From Candidatus Dormiibacterota bacterium (GTDB lineage Bacteria; Chloroflexota; Dormibacteria; Dormibacterales; Dormibacteraceae), in the NCBI GenBank assembly GCA_003151665.1, contig PLYD01000236.1, forward strand, positions 3,031 through 14,384: a stretch of DNA of 11,354 nt. Reading direction: 5' to 3'. The notes under the pieces are model-generated. The model ran no database searches. It saw only the letters and a list, made by a program, of their open reading frames with translations, and had not been told where the DNA came from. A program made the position numbers and the translations under genes. Below, piece after piece: positions 1 to 6,666 of the stretch. Within the stretch, counting starts at the first letter, position 1, and every line of letters starts with the position of its first letter.

Positions 1-737
1 AGGGAGATCAGGACTATCGGGTTGGACCAGCCCATCGTCTGATTTCCGTAAGGCGTCAACGCCTCGGTCAAGCCGAACATCAGCGCCAGCAACCCTCCGG
101 CGAACGTGAGGTTGCCCAGCCAGTCGATCCGCGCCGCCTGCCGCTTGCCGATCTCGTGGAGCGCCATGTAAGCCCACACCGACCCAATAACTCCTACGGG
201 CACGCTGATCAGGAAATCCAGCCTCCAGTTGATGGCGGCGAGAATGCCGCCGAGCACGACGCCGATTACGTTGCCGGCGATAAAAGCGATCTGGTTGATC
301 CCCAGAGAAAAGCCACGCTGGCCGGGGGGAAAGGCATCGGTCAAAAGCGCGATGCTGTTGGCGAAAAGGCACGCGCCCCCCAGGCCTTGCAGCATCCGGA
401 ACGCTATGAGCTCGATCGCGCCGAGGGTGCCGATCGACGGGGTCACCGCGCATAGCAGAGAGCCCACTGTGAAGATGACGAAGCCCAGGTTGTAGATGCG
501 TACGCGACCGAAAATGTCGGCGATCCGGCCGAACGTAACCAGGAGCACGGTCGTGACCGCTGAGTAGCCCATCAGCATCCACAGCAGTAGGTTCGATTGG
601 CCTGGCCCCAATGGATCGACGTGCAAGCCGGAGAAGATGGCGGGCAGCGAGATCAGAACGATGGTCTGGTTGATCGAGGCCATGAGCATCCCGATCGTCG
701 TATTGATCAGGACGATCCACTTGTATTCGAGCTTCAT
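1..737 (-). CDS. MFS transporter, DHA2-like drug efflux family (C-terminus cut by window edge)
   Basis: The first 245 codons of a polytopic membrane protein; the rest lies beyond position 1. It probably exports a drug or other small toxic molecule by proton antiport across the cytoplasmic membrane. Hydrophobic helices follow one another from residue 7. Motif A of the major facilitator superfamily is visible as GRIADIFGRVRIY (residues 70-82). FRMLQGLGGA (113-122) fits the motif B region, and GNVIGVVLGG (155-164) occupies the motif C place. WRLDFLISVP (171-180) is typical of 14-helix DHA2 (EmrB/QacA-like) proteins. Near the N-terminus INQTIVLISLP (22-32) replaces the usual LDxTIVNVALP, so the conserved Asp is Asn here. 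The ATG lies 2 nt after the MarR stop with no clear ribosome site, so translation is probably coupled to MarR. Family is secure; substrate unknown. Confidence 0.88.
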   Translation of the reverse strand, partial: MKLEYKWIVLINTTIGMLMASINQTIVLISLPAIFSGLHVDPLGPGQSNLLLWMLMGYSAVTTVLLVTFGRIADIFGRVRIYNLGFVIFTVGSLLCAVTPSIGTLGAIELIAFRMLQGLGGACLFANSIALLTDAFPPGQRGFSLGINQIAFIAGNVIGVVLGGILAAINWRLDFLISVPVGVIGSVWAYMALHEIGKRQAARIDWLGNLTFAGGLLALMFGLTEALTPYGNQTMGWSNPIVLIS

Positions 738-739
738 GC

Positions 740-1207
740 CTAGACCGCCACCAGCACCAACTCGTCCTCGACCTGCCGGACCGCGGCATTGAACTCGCGA
801 AGCGCCGCTGCAATCCTTTCCCTGTCGGCAGGCTTCATCCGCTCGACGGCAACGCGGATGGCGGTTCCATCCGGGAACGGGATCGCGCTAAGAAGCTGTC
901 TGCCTTCGTCAGTCAGGGTGGCGACGACCTTTCGCCGGTCGTCGGCGTCCCGCTGGCGTTGGATCAGGCCGCGCTCTTCCAGCCGATCGACAAGCCTGGT
1001 CATCGACGGCGGGGCAAGCGCGAGCTCGGTGCCGATCTGGCCCAGCGACTGCGGCTGCTTGGCCAGCCGCCGCATGACCCTGACCTGCACCAGGGTGAGC
1101 TCCGCCGCGTACCAGATTTGCGTTTGGAGCGCCTCGCTCAAGGTGACCGCGTCCAGGTAGGCGCGGAGTAGGGCAGCCCGCGAGTCATCGCGGTTAGTTG
1201 CCGCCAC
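740..1207 (-). CDS. MarR-family transcriptional regulator
   Basis: A 155-residue DNA-binding repressor, the normal MarR length. The winged-helix core runs from ELTLVQVRVMRRLA through the recognition helix LALAPPSMTRLVDRLEERGL to the wing RDADDRRKVVATLTDEG, where the DxRxxxxxLT pattern is diagnostic. The frame stays open upstream to 1516, but that part lies inside the methyltransferase gene and does not look like MarR. I chose the GTG at 1207 because a perfect TATAAT lies 6 nt before it (leaderless transcript) and because it gives family length; a TTG at 1222 is a weaker alternative. The MFS transporter begins 2 nt after the stop, so this is a classic local regulator of an efflux pump, probably released from DNA by the pump's substrate. 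A small inverted repeat beside the -10 suggests self-repression. Confidence 0.9.
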   Translation of the reverse strand: MAATNRDDSRAALLRAYLDAVTLSEALQTQIWYAAELTLVQVRVMRRLAKQPQSLGQIGTELALAPPSMTRLVDRLEERGLIQRQRDADDRRKVVATLTDEGRQLLSAIPFPDGTAIRVAVERMKPADRERIAAALREFNAAVRQVEDELVLVAV

Positions 1208-1213
1208 GGCAAT

Positions 1214-1219
1214 ATTATA
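1214..1219 (-). promoter_or_regulatory. -10 box TATAAT of a leaderless MarR transcript
   Basis: On the minus strand a perfect TATAAT is followed by 6 nt (ATTGCC) and then the GTG of MarR, the spacing expected if transcription starts on the start codon. No good -35 is present at 17-18 nt. It lies just past the methyltransferase stop, so MarR and MFS can be transcribed independently of the genes upstream. Confidence 0.6.
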
Positions 1220-1224
1220 CAAAA

Positions 1225-1236
1225 CGTCAAACGACG
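1225..1236. promoter_or_regulatory. Inverted repeat CGTC-AAAC-GACG, possible MarR operator
   Basis: Perfect 4-bp arms with a 4-nt spacer lie 5 bp upstream of the MarR -10 box and overlap the methyltransferase stop codon. The position between -10 and -35 would suit autorepression. The arms are short and could occur by chance; operator function is inference. Confidence 0.25.
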
Positions 1237-2093
1237 AGACTTCGGATTGGCCTATGCGGCTGCGCGTTAGCCTTTGGCGCCAGGCGCCCGCGGGCTGCCC
1301 AGGCTCTGCAAGTGAGAGTGATCGAGCCGTCGGCGGCGACCGGAATTCGGGCCATAACCAGCTTCTTAACTTTCGCCTGCCGATCGGGGGGCAGAGTCGC
1401 GAGGTACCCGGGCGCCGGTGCCTCGCCGCTAAGAAATGGCGTCCAATACGCCTCGAAGTTCGCGAACCTGTCGGTGACGTCGATGGGTCGCTCGACCACT
1501 GAAGAGAGGCCCGCACCCTCGAAGGCGGACGTCAAGGCGTCGGCGGCACAGAGCGGGAAACGCACGCCTTCATCCTTGTTGCTGGCGGCTGGATCCTCCT
1601 CGACCGCCGCATCCCAGAAGTGGCGCAACAGGGTCGTTTGATCTGCGTAATCCCAAACGTAGGCCCCGATCAGCCCTCGTGTCGCCGTCACCTCAGCGGC
1701 CGCCCGCAATGCACCGACGGCGTCGGGGACGAAATTCAGGACCAGCCCGCAGACAACGGCGTCGGCGGCCAGGCCCAATGAGCGCACGTCCTGGTCGGTT
1801 CCGTGCCTGAACTCAGTGCGAGAGTCGGTGATTGAGGCGCGAGCGTGGTCGAGATAGCCTTCCGACGGATCCAATGAGATGACTCGAGCTGGCGCTGCAA
1901 TGCGCAGGATCGCGGCGGTCAACTCCCCAGTACCGCAGCCAACGTCGACCCAGGTCGCACCGGTCTGCACGCCCAGCCAGGGGACGAACTCGGCCGCGAC
2001 AAGGCGGCTCCAACGGCCGACGAAGCTGTCATACAGGGCACCGCTCGACCACCGAAACTCGGAGCTCAGCGGCGTTTGCGCGGCAGCAGCCAC
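1227..2093 (-). CDS. Class I SAM-dependent methyltransferase
   Basis: A 288-residue soluble enzyme that transfers a methyl group from S-adenosylmethionine to an unknown acceptor. The SAM-binding motif I is DVGCGTGELT (residues 50-59), followed by the acidic end of strand 2 in SLDPSEGYLDHA and a later strand/loop at DAVVCGLVLNFVPDAVGALR, as in Methyltransf_11/25-type domains. The remainder is a substrate-binding half with no recognisable signature. The GTG start at 2093 overlaps the end of the upstream peptidase gene by 28 nt, so the two are probably cotranscribed; the ribosome site is weak (GAGAG very close to the start). Downstream, the MarR gene begins 20 nt after the last base of the stop. 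Closeness to a MarR/MFS pair allows a role in modifying a toxic compound, but nothing in the sequence proves that. Confidence 0.85.
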   Translation of the reverse strand: MAAAAQTPLSSEFRWSSGALYDSFVGRWSRLVAAEFVPWLGVQTGATWVDVGCGTGELTAAILRIAAPARVISLDPSEGYLDHARASITDSRTEFRHGTDQDVRSLGLAADAVVCGLVLNFVPDAVGALRAAAEVTATRGLIGAYVWDYADQTTLLRHFWDAAVEEDPAASNKDEGVRFPLCAADALTSAFEGAGLSSVVERPIDVTDRFANFEAYWTPFLSGEAPAPGYLATLPPDRQAKVKKLVMARIPVAADGSITLTCRAWAARGRLAPKANAQPHRPIRSLVV

Positions 2094-3265
2094 AGCTCTC
2101 GCTGAGGGGTCGACAAGAAGTGAGCGCCGTGCTCCTCGACGACCGCCTCCTCTTCCAGGCCGACGACCCCGTACCCCGGCACCTCGAGTCCCATCTCAAC
2201 GGCGAATACATTGCTGGGCTCGATCACCACATCGGGCCCGTCGCCATATCGCTCCCAACGCGGTCCGAGCGTGCCGGCGCCGTCGTGAGCGACCCGGCCG
2301 ACATGGTGACCGAAGGCGAAACCGGGCTCCGGGTATCCGGCATCGATGATCGTGCGCCTTGACTCGGCATCCACCTCGTGACCGGCCCGGCCCGGCTTGA
2401 GGACAGCCATACCTGCGTCGATCGCCGCTCGCGTCGCGTCGAATGCCTTCCTCACCGGCTCGGGCGCTCCAACCTCGCCATCCTTGAGCCAATACCACGT
2501 GCGCTGAAGGTCGGAGGCAAAGCCACCGCGCTCGATTCCAAGGTCCACGTGGATGATGTGTCCGGGCTCGAGTTTCTGATCGCCGGGCAGCGTGTGGCCG
2601 AGCGCCCCGGTGCGCGGGCCGAAGTCCACGATCGGGTCGATCAGCTCCTCCCAGGAGAAACCGAAACCCGCCTCGCGCACCCAATCCTGGATCTGGCGCT
2701 GAAGCTCCTTCTCGCTGATCCCCGGTCGGAGGTGCGCTTCGATCTTTTGGAAGATCTGCTCGGTGAAGGCGATGGCCGAGTGGATGCCCTCGATCTCATC
2801 GGGAAGCTTGCGGCGGCGCACCTCGCCCGCCAGCTCGCCGGCCGGGACCAGGCGATCCGCGTACGGCGTGCCGGCGAGCAGCGACTCCAGCATCCGATAC
2901 ATGCCGAACGTGATGCTGTCGGCGGTGTCATCACTTGCGCTCCAGGTGACGCCAATCCTCTTCGGACTCCACGACTCGAGCACTCCAACAAGCTCCTCGC
3001 GTGGCGTGGCGACGTAGCCGCGCACGACATCCCACAGGCCGGTGGCGCCGACCTGCTCGCTATCCCCGGTGCCGACGATGGCCGCTGTGCGGCCGTCATG
3101 GTTCAACAGGAAAGCGCTCGGCCACGTCACCGCGGTGCCGACGAGATACCCGAGAGGGTCTGACCTGAGGCCCGTCTCACGCGCGAACTGCACGATCCAG
3201 CAGTCCATGCCGTGTTTTTCCATCAGGGCGGCGGCCTGACGCAGCTTGGCCCGGGTCAGGTCCAC
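2066..3265 (-). CDS. M24-family metallopeptidase, aminopeptidase P (Xaa-Pro) like
   Basis: A 399-residue cytoplasmic hydrolase of the pita-bread fold, expected to cleave the N-terminal residue before proline in peptides or a related creatinase-type bond, using two divalent metals. Residues 1-145 form the creatinase-type N-terminal domain and the catalytic domain starts near 160. All five metal ligands are visible: Asp241 (HVDLG), Asp252 (SDLQRT), His320 (FGHHVG), Glu357 (FAVEMG) and Glu371 (VGLEEE); His327 fits the second conserved catalytic His. Length is normal for the family. The GTG start has no Shine-Dalgarno but lies 6 nt behind a TAGACT box, so the mRNA is probably leaderless. It overlaps the following methyltransferase by 28 nt. 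Whether the substrate is X-Pro peptides or something else cannot be told. Confidence 0.9.
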   Translation of the reverse strand: MDLTRAKLRQAAALMEKHGMDCWIVQFARETGLRSDPLGYLVGTAVTWPSAFLLNHDGRTAAIVGTGDSEQVGATGLWDVVRGYVATPREELVGVLESWSPKRIGVTWSASDDTADSITFGMYRMLESLLAGTPYADRLVPAGELAGEVRRRKLPDEIEGIHSAIAFTEQIFQKIEAHLRPGISEKELQRQIQDWVREAGFGFSWEELIDPIVDFGPRTGALGHTLPGDQKLEPGHIIHVDLGIERGGFASDLQRTWYWLKDGEVGAPEPVRKAFDATRAAIDAGMAVLKPGRAGHEVDAESRRTIIDAGYPEPGFAFGHHVGRVAHDGAGTLGPRWERYGDGPDVVIEPSNVFAVEMGLEVPGYGVVGLEEEAVVEEHGAHFLSTPQRELWLLPRKRR

Positions 3266-3271
3266 GAACCA

Positions 3272-3277
3272 AGTCTA
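3272..3277 (-). promoter_or_regulatory. -10 box TAGACT of a leaderless peptidase transcript
   Basis: TAGACT on the minus strand fits TANNNT and is followed by exactly 6 nt (TGGTTC) and the GTG start of the M24 peptidase, the same geometry as at MarR and the MpaB-like gene. No clear -35 hexamer is seen. Confidence 0.5.
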
Positions 3278-3310
3278 AGTTTTCGCTGCACCCCGACTGG
3301 TTCGCGGACG

Positions 3311-3327
3311 AGGATGACACTCATCCT
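3311..3327. promoter_or_regulatory. Inverted repeat AGGATGA-CAC-TCATCCT upstream of the peptidase
   Basis: Perfect 7-bp arms separated by 3 nt, centred about 54 nt upstream of the peptidase start in the 136-nt gap between peptidase and kinase. No T-run follows on either strand, so an operator is more likely than a terminator. The binding protein is unknown. Confidence 0.4.
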
Positions 3328-3337
3328 TGCGTCGACC

Positions 3338-3352
3338 CATTCGCGACGAATG
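3338..3352. promoter_or_regulatory. Inverted repeat CATTCG-CGA-CGAATG upstream of the peptidase
   Basis: A second dyad with perfect 6-bp arms and a 3-nt spacer, 10 bp from the first. Its sequence is unrelated to the first dyad, but arm-spacer geometry is alike. It may be a second operator; function is inference. Confidence 0.35.
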
Positions 3353-3380
3353 ATCAGAGCTATTGCCGATGAATGTGTGG

Positions 3381-3399
3381 ACGCGCGCGAAAAGCGCGT
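3381..3399 (-). terminator. Weak hairpin just after the kinase stop
   Basis: ACGCGC and GCGCGT form a 6-bp GC stem with a 7-nt loop starting 2 nt beyond the kinase stop codon. There is no T-tract after it, so intrinsic termination would be poor; it may only slow the polymerase or protect the 3' end. Confidence 0.3.
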
Positions 3400-3401
3400 G
3401 C

Positions 3402-4319
3402 TCATGATTCGATCGCCATCTCCGATTTCCACGGGGGTTCCGCGCCTGCGCGCGTGCACGCCAGCGCACCGGCGAGGCAGGCAAAGCCCAGCGCCTCCTT
3501 GAGCTCCCCAGGCTCGAGCGATAGATCGGGGCGGAGGGCGTCGTGGTCGTGCAGCCATGCCAGCAGGCCCGCACCGAAGGCATCGCCGGCGCCGATCGTG
3601 TCAAAGACCTCGACCTGAGGCGCTTCAACGCGTACGCGCAAGGCGCGATGGGCCGCAAAGGCACCCTCGGCGCCAAGCGTCACCACCGCCAGCCTCACCC
3701 CGGCGCCGAGGATGCGCTCGGCTGCTTCCTCGTAGCCGACCCCCGGATAGAGCCACTCGAGGTCGGTCTCGCTCGCTTTGACGATCGTGCTCTTCGAAAT
3801 AGCCGTGAACAGGTGGTCTCGATATTCGGCATCCGGAACGAGCCCCACCCGGATGTTCGGATCGACCATCAGGAGACGCCGACCATGCTCCCGGGCGATC
3901 AGGCCCACCAGCGTGGATGCCATCGGCTCGAGCACCAGGCCAAGCGTCCCCACGTGAAGTGCGGTGACGTGCGGGCCGAACCGTTCCGGGACCATCTCGG
4001 GAGTGAGGCCTGGTGCGGAGGATCCCTTGACGAGGAACTGGTATTCGGCAACGCCCGCACTGTTGACGTTCGCCATCGCGATGGTGGTGGGCTCGGAACC
4101 GATGCTTGCCAGCTCGAGGCTGGCCCCGTCGGACACGAGCAGGCCGGCGAGCTGCTGTCCGAAGAGGTCATCCGAAAACCGGCCCAGGAATGCTGTCGGC
4201 ACCCCTAGCCGTGCGATGGCCCGCGCCGTGTTGAACGGGCCGCCGCCGGGGGCAGCCTGCTGCGTGCCGTCCGCGTTGGAGATCATGTCGATGAGAGCCT
4301 CACCGCAAACAACGATCAC
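3402..4319 (-). CDS. PfkB-family carbohydrate kinase, fructokinase-like
   Basis: A 305-residue cytoplasmic sugar kinase of the ribokinase/PfkB fold, expected to phosphorylate a sugar such as fructose with ATP. The first strand is VVCGEALIDMI, the N-terminal signature GGGPFNTARAIARLG spans residues 25-39, DPNIR lies at 153-157, KASETDLEWLYP at 181-192, and the C-terminal PfkB signature DTIGAGDAFGAG at 240-251 contains the catalytic base Asp246. These features favour the fructokinase branch over ribokinase, though substrate prediction inside PfkB is unreliable. The GTG start lacks a Shine-Dalgarno; a hexamer CAAGAT, one mismatch from TANNNT, lies 6 nt before it. The cytochrome operon ends 60 nt upstream on the same strand, so read-through is possible, but nothing functional links the two. 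Confidence 0.9.
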   Translation of the reverse strand: MIVVCGEALIDMISNADGTQQAAPGGGPFNTARAIARLGVPTAFLGRFSDDLFGQQLAGLLVSDGASLELASIGSEPTTIAMANVNSAGVAEYQFLVKGSSAPGLTPEMVPERFGPHVTALHVGTLGLVLEPMASTLVGLIAREHGRRLLMVDPNIRVGLVPDAEYRDHLFTAISKSTIVKASETDLEWLYPGVGYEEAAERILGAGVRLAVVTLGAEGAFAAHRALRVRVEAPQVEVFDTIGAGDAFGAGLLAWLHDHDALRPDLSLEPGELKEALGFACLAGALACTRAGAEPPWKSEMAIES

Positions 4320-4333
4320 GCGGCGATCTTGCC

Positions 4334-4350
4334 TGATCCCCTGGCGATCA
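4334..4350. promoter_or_regulatory. Inverted repeat TGATC-N7-GATCA before the kinase
   Basis: Perfect 5-bp arms in the 60-nt gap between the cytochrome operon and the kinase start, directly upstream of the possible -10 hexamer CAAGAT (4326-4331). A sugar-responsive operator is conceivable, but short arms make this a weak call. No terminator is visible in this gap. Confidence 0.25.
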
Positions 4351-4379
4351 ACCGTGTCAGGAAGGTGCGGTGGGTCGCC

Positions 4380-5411
4380 TCAAGGTGCAGGTGGGGCCGA
4401 GGAGCCTAGCGGCTTGACCGACGTGGGTCTGCCGGGCGCCTGGCCGTTCGGCGCGTAGTAGGCGCGCCAGATGAGTCGATGAATTGGCAGCCACCTCGGG
4501 ATGTCGCGCAGGATCGGGATGAACGGCACCAGCGCGAGCAGGAACGTGAGGACCGTCATCAGGATGATGATCCCGAGGTCCGCATTCTTTGCGCTAAACC
4601 CAAGGAAACCGGTGGCGCTGGTAAATGGAGGTATCTGGTACCACATCGTGTACAGCCAGAGCCATGTCTGGCCGGGGTAGTTTCCGGTCTCGTTCATCAT
4701 GCCCCAGAGGTTGCCACTCAGGTGCTGGTTCGCGGCCAGGCCGGCGAAGTAGCTGCCGTCGCCCATGAACAGCAACGGCTGCGTGTAGTCGGTCTGATAG
4801 AACCGGCCATTGATCGCCAGCAGGCCATCGAGGCCACCGGTTTGGGCTACCTCAAGCAGGTTCGACATCATCAGGGACAAGGGTCCGTAGTCTCCGCTCG
4901 CGACTGTCACGTTGCCATCTTTGACGGTGGCGGTGGCAAGCGCCGTCGTATAAGGGCCGAGCCACTTGGCCTGCTGGTCAGGCGTCGCCGCCTGCCACTG
5001 GCTGAGCGAGGCGCCGAGGGTGGAGTTGGTGAGGCTCGCGTGCTTCAACGGGTCGATGACGTAGGCGTTAGCCGAGTCGATCGGAATGCGAACACCGAAC
5101 CATGCCTGCGGAGCAATTGGTCCCCAGTGCTGATACACGTCGGGCGTGGTGTTATAAGGCGCGCCGTACCCAGCGCTGGTAGTGGTGCCGGCCAGCTCGC
5201 CTGTCGCGGTGGTGACGAAGTCGACGGGATCGGTTTGCGACCAGGTGGCGATGGTCACCGGCGCCACGTCTGGCGACGAGAGGAAGGCCGCGACCAGGAT
5301 CGCCAGCAGGCCGAAGCCGGCCAGGGCGAGAACGAGCTCCTTCAGGAGGTCATACGGCACCATCCGCACTCCGCGGTAGTACTCCTCTTGGGTTTGGCCC
5401 ATGGATTTCAT
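4380..5411 (-). CDS. Second membrane subunit of a split cytochrome b-type complex, two helices and large external domain
   Basis: A 343-residue protein with a membrane helix at about residues 24-44, a polar stretch of about 230 residues that would lie outside the cytoplasm, and a second helix at about 278-302, then a basic Pro-rich tail. The segment YRGVRMVPYDLLKELVLAL before helix 1 resembles the entry into the C-terminal half of cytochrome b (subunit IV), and the cytochrome b6-like gene precedes it with a 4-nt ATGA overlap, so a shared complex is very likely. It differs from subunit IV: two helices rather than three or four, no PEWY quinol-site motif (the nearest string is PQAW at 101-104, probably coincidental), and no CxxCH or any cysteine, so no c-type haem or iron-sulphur cluster. 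ATG at 5411 is chosen for the overlap; an in-frame ATG at 5402 is possible. Exact function unknown. Confidence 0.7.
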   Translation of the reverse strand: MKSMGQTQEEYYRGVRMVPYDLLKELVLALAGFGLLAILVAAFLSSPDVAPVTIATWSQTDPVDFVTTATGELAGTTTSAGYGAPYNTTPDVYQHWGPIAPQAWFGVRIPIDSANAYVIDPLKHASLTNSTLGASLSQWQAATPDQQAKWLGPYTTALATATVKDGNVTVASGDYGPLSLMMSNLLEVAQTGGLDGLLAINGRFYQTDYTQPLLFMGDGSYFAGLAANQHLSGNLWGMMNETGNYPGQTWLWLYTMWYQIPPFTSATGFLGFSAKNADLGIIILMTVLTFLLALVPFIPILRDIPRWLPIHRLIWRAYYAPNGQAPGRPTSVKPLGSSAPPAP

Positions 5412-6028
5412 GGGCGCGCACCCTCAGGGTCGATCGGCTTCACGACTCCGCGCGCCCGCACCATGACGATGTGCGCGACCACGAGGAACGTGACCCCGAT
5501 CGGCAGCAGCATCACGTGCAACCCATACATCTGGCCGAAGTTCAAGACATTGAAGAAGGCGCCGATCCCCGCTCCATTCATCGCGTCTTTGGCGTTGAGA
5601 GCGATGAACTGAGAGTCGAAGTTTTGCTGCGACAGGTAGCCGGTGAAGGCGGTCAGGATGCTGACGCCGAAGATGACGACGCCGATCATCCAGGTGGCTG
5701 CCCGGCCATTCCGCCAGCCGGCCATGAAGTACTGACCCCACAGGTGCAGGACCATAAAAATGAAGAACAGCTGCACCGACCAGAAGTGGAGGCTGTTGAA
5801 GAACCTCCCCACGCTGGAGTCGTGCCACCACTGTGGCCCGAAGAACGAGAGGACCACGCCGCTAACGATGACCCAGACGAGGGCGGCAATCGTGATGACT
5901 CCGAAGATGTATACCCACGAGCCAACGTAGTAAGGCTGACGTTCGGGGAGAAGATGGTCCATCGGAAGGTGGCGATCCATCGCCTGGCGGACGCGCAGGG
6001 TCCAGCTGCCGCTATTTTCTTCTGACAT
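5408..6028 (-). CDS. Cytochrome b6-like subunit (cytochrome b N-terminal domain)
   Basis: A 206-residue di-haem membrane protein, the electron-carrying core of bc1/b6f-type quinol oxidising complexes. Four helices are apparent (about 37-63, 80-101, 111-131, 168-192). Two pairs of haem-ligand histidines are present: His81 and His95 in helix 2 (LHFWSVQLFFIFMVLH) and His171 and His186 in helix 4 (LHVMLLPIGVTFLVVAH). The second pair has 14 residues between the ligands, the b6-type spacing rather than the 13 of mitochondrial cytochrome b. There is no cysteine, hence no covalent extra haem as in plant b6. I chose ATG at 6028 because GAGG lies 6 nt upstream; a GTG at 6040 would add four residues. 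It overlaps the small upstream gene by 17 nt and the next by 4 nt. No Rieske protein or cytochrome c gene lies in this window. Confidence 0.92.
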   Translation of the reverse strand: MSEENSGSWTLRVRQAMDRHLPMDHLLPERQPYYVGSWVYIFGVITIAALVWVIVSGVVLSFFGPQWWHDSSVGRFFNSLHFWSVQLFFIFMVLHLWGQYFMAGWRNGRAATWMIGVVIFGVSILTAFTGYLSQQNFDSQFIALNAKDAMNGAGIGAFFNVLNFGQMYGLHVMLLPIGVTFLVVAHIVMVRARGVVKPIDPEGARP

Positions 6029-6164
6029 CGTCGGCCTCACCGTGGCTCGGGAACGGGGCCACCAGAGCGATCGCGAACACGACTAGCATGCCCAGGATCA
6101 CCAGCAGGTTTGGCCACGAAATGAGAATGAAGCCCCAATGCAGGTAAGTCGCCGGGGAGTCCAT
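6012..6164 (-). CDS. Small single-helix membrane protein, first gene of the cytochrome b operon
   Basis: A 50-residue protein starting MDSPATYLHWGFILISWP, with one hydrophobic helix at about residues 9-31 and a short charged cytoplasmic-type tail ending DDVRRK. It overlaps the cytochrome b6-like gene by 17 nt, so it is probably a small structural subunit or assembly factor of that complex. The start is uncertain. ATG at 6164 has GACACT, close to TANNNT, 6 nt upstream; an ATG at 6251 behind AAAGG would give 79 residues with a polar N-terminal extension. The frame is open to a TTG at 6329, which I do not favour. No metal-binding motif is present. Reality as a gene is supported by the overlap and the clean helix; function is inference. 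Confidence 0.6.
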   Translation of the reverse strand: MDSPATYLHWGFILISWPNLLVILGMLVVFAIALVAPFPSHGEADDVRRK

Positions 6165-6197
6165 CGTTAAAGTGTCCGCCTCGTCATCTCTAAAGGC

Positions 6198-6209
6198 GAG
6201 TTTGAACTC
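6198..6209. promoter_or_regulatory. Near-palindrome GAGTT-TG-AACTC upstream of the cytochrome operon
   Basis: Perfect 5-bp arms with a 2-nt spacer, 34 nt upstream of the ATG at 6164. It would be an operator candidate if that start is right, but lies inside the coding region if the ATG at 6251 is used. Apart from this, 6165-6336 holds no feature I can support. Confidence 0.25.
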
Positions 6210-6336
6210 AGTATCGAGCGGCTGGGGAGGGCCGATAGTCCCGTTCGGCATGGGACCTTTGGCGAGCGGAGCTTCTCCTGAAACCGATAGATTTCGCTCC
6301 GTGCGGAACAGCGAGCCGGTTCTAATCAAGGCGCTG

Positions 6337-6648
6337 ACGGCGCTGGACTCTCCGGCGCGTTACGCGCTGATCAACAGCTCTGGCGTCGGCACCGTTCACG
6401 TTGCTCAGGCGGGCGCGGGACCGGCTGACGGCTTCAGCGGCTACAAGATCGAGAACTTCCCCAACCCGGCTCGGCCAAGGCGGGGCGACTACGGCGCGGC
6501 CACAGTCGTCGGCAACCAGATCTGGATCGCGTCCGAGTACATCGGACAGACCTGCACGTTCGCCACGTACGAGGCAGACTTCACGTGCGGCGGCACCCGC
6601 ACCGCTCTCGCCAACTGGGATACCAGGATCAGCCTGATCAACCCGTAA
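6337..6648 (+). pseudogene. C-terminal remnant of a larger secreted protein
   Basis: The plus-strand frame ending at the TAA of 6646-6648 reads as genuine protein for about 100 residues: VGTVHVAQAGAGPADGFSGY, then RRGDYGAATVVGNQIWIASE and a tail with three cysteines (QTCTF, FTCGG) ending TRISLINP. From memory this pattern (GDYGAA...G..IWIASEYI..TC...GTRTALANW.T.IS.INP) is the C-terminal end of exported actinobacterial-type proteins of several hundred residues, of unknown function. Upstream of about 6337 the frame turns into low-quality sequence and then meets the divergent minus-strand gene, with no signal peptide, ribosome site or room for the rest. A deletion or rearrangement has therefore probably removed the 5' part. 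The 5' limit is approximate. A short intact gene is possible but less likely; a terminator follows at the right place. Confidence 0.55.
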
Positions 6649-6666
6649 GCAGACCCAGTAGAAAAA

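Noticed and set aside
1214..1235. TTGACG followed by TATAAT upstream of MarR as a complete sigma-70 promoter.
   Set aside because: The two hexamers are separated by only 5 nt, so TTGACG cannot be the -35 for this -10 box.
1208..1516. N-terminal extension of MarR to an upstream start at 1516.
   Set aside because: The extension overlaps the methyltransferase in another frame, is Arg/Ser-rich and makes MarR 258 residues, far above family length.
4479..5612. A 377-codon open frame on the plus strand opposite the cytochrome genes.
   Set aside because: It is antisense to two well-supported membrane genes and its translation is rich in Arg, Gly, Glu and His with no domain; this is the usual GC-rich shadow.
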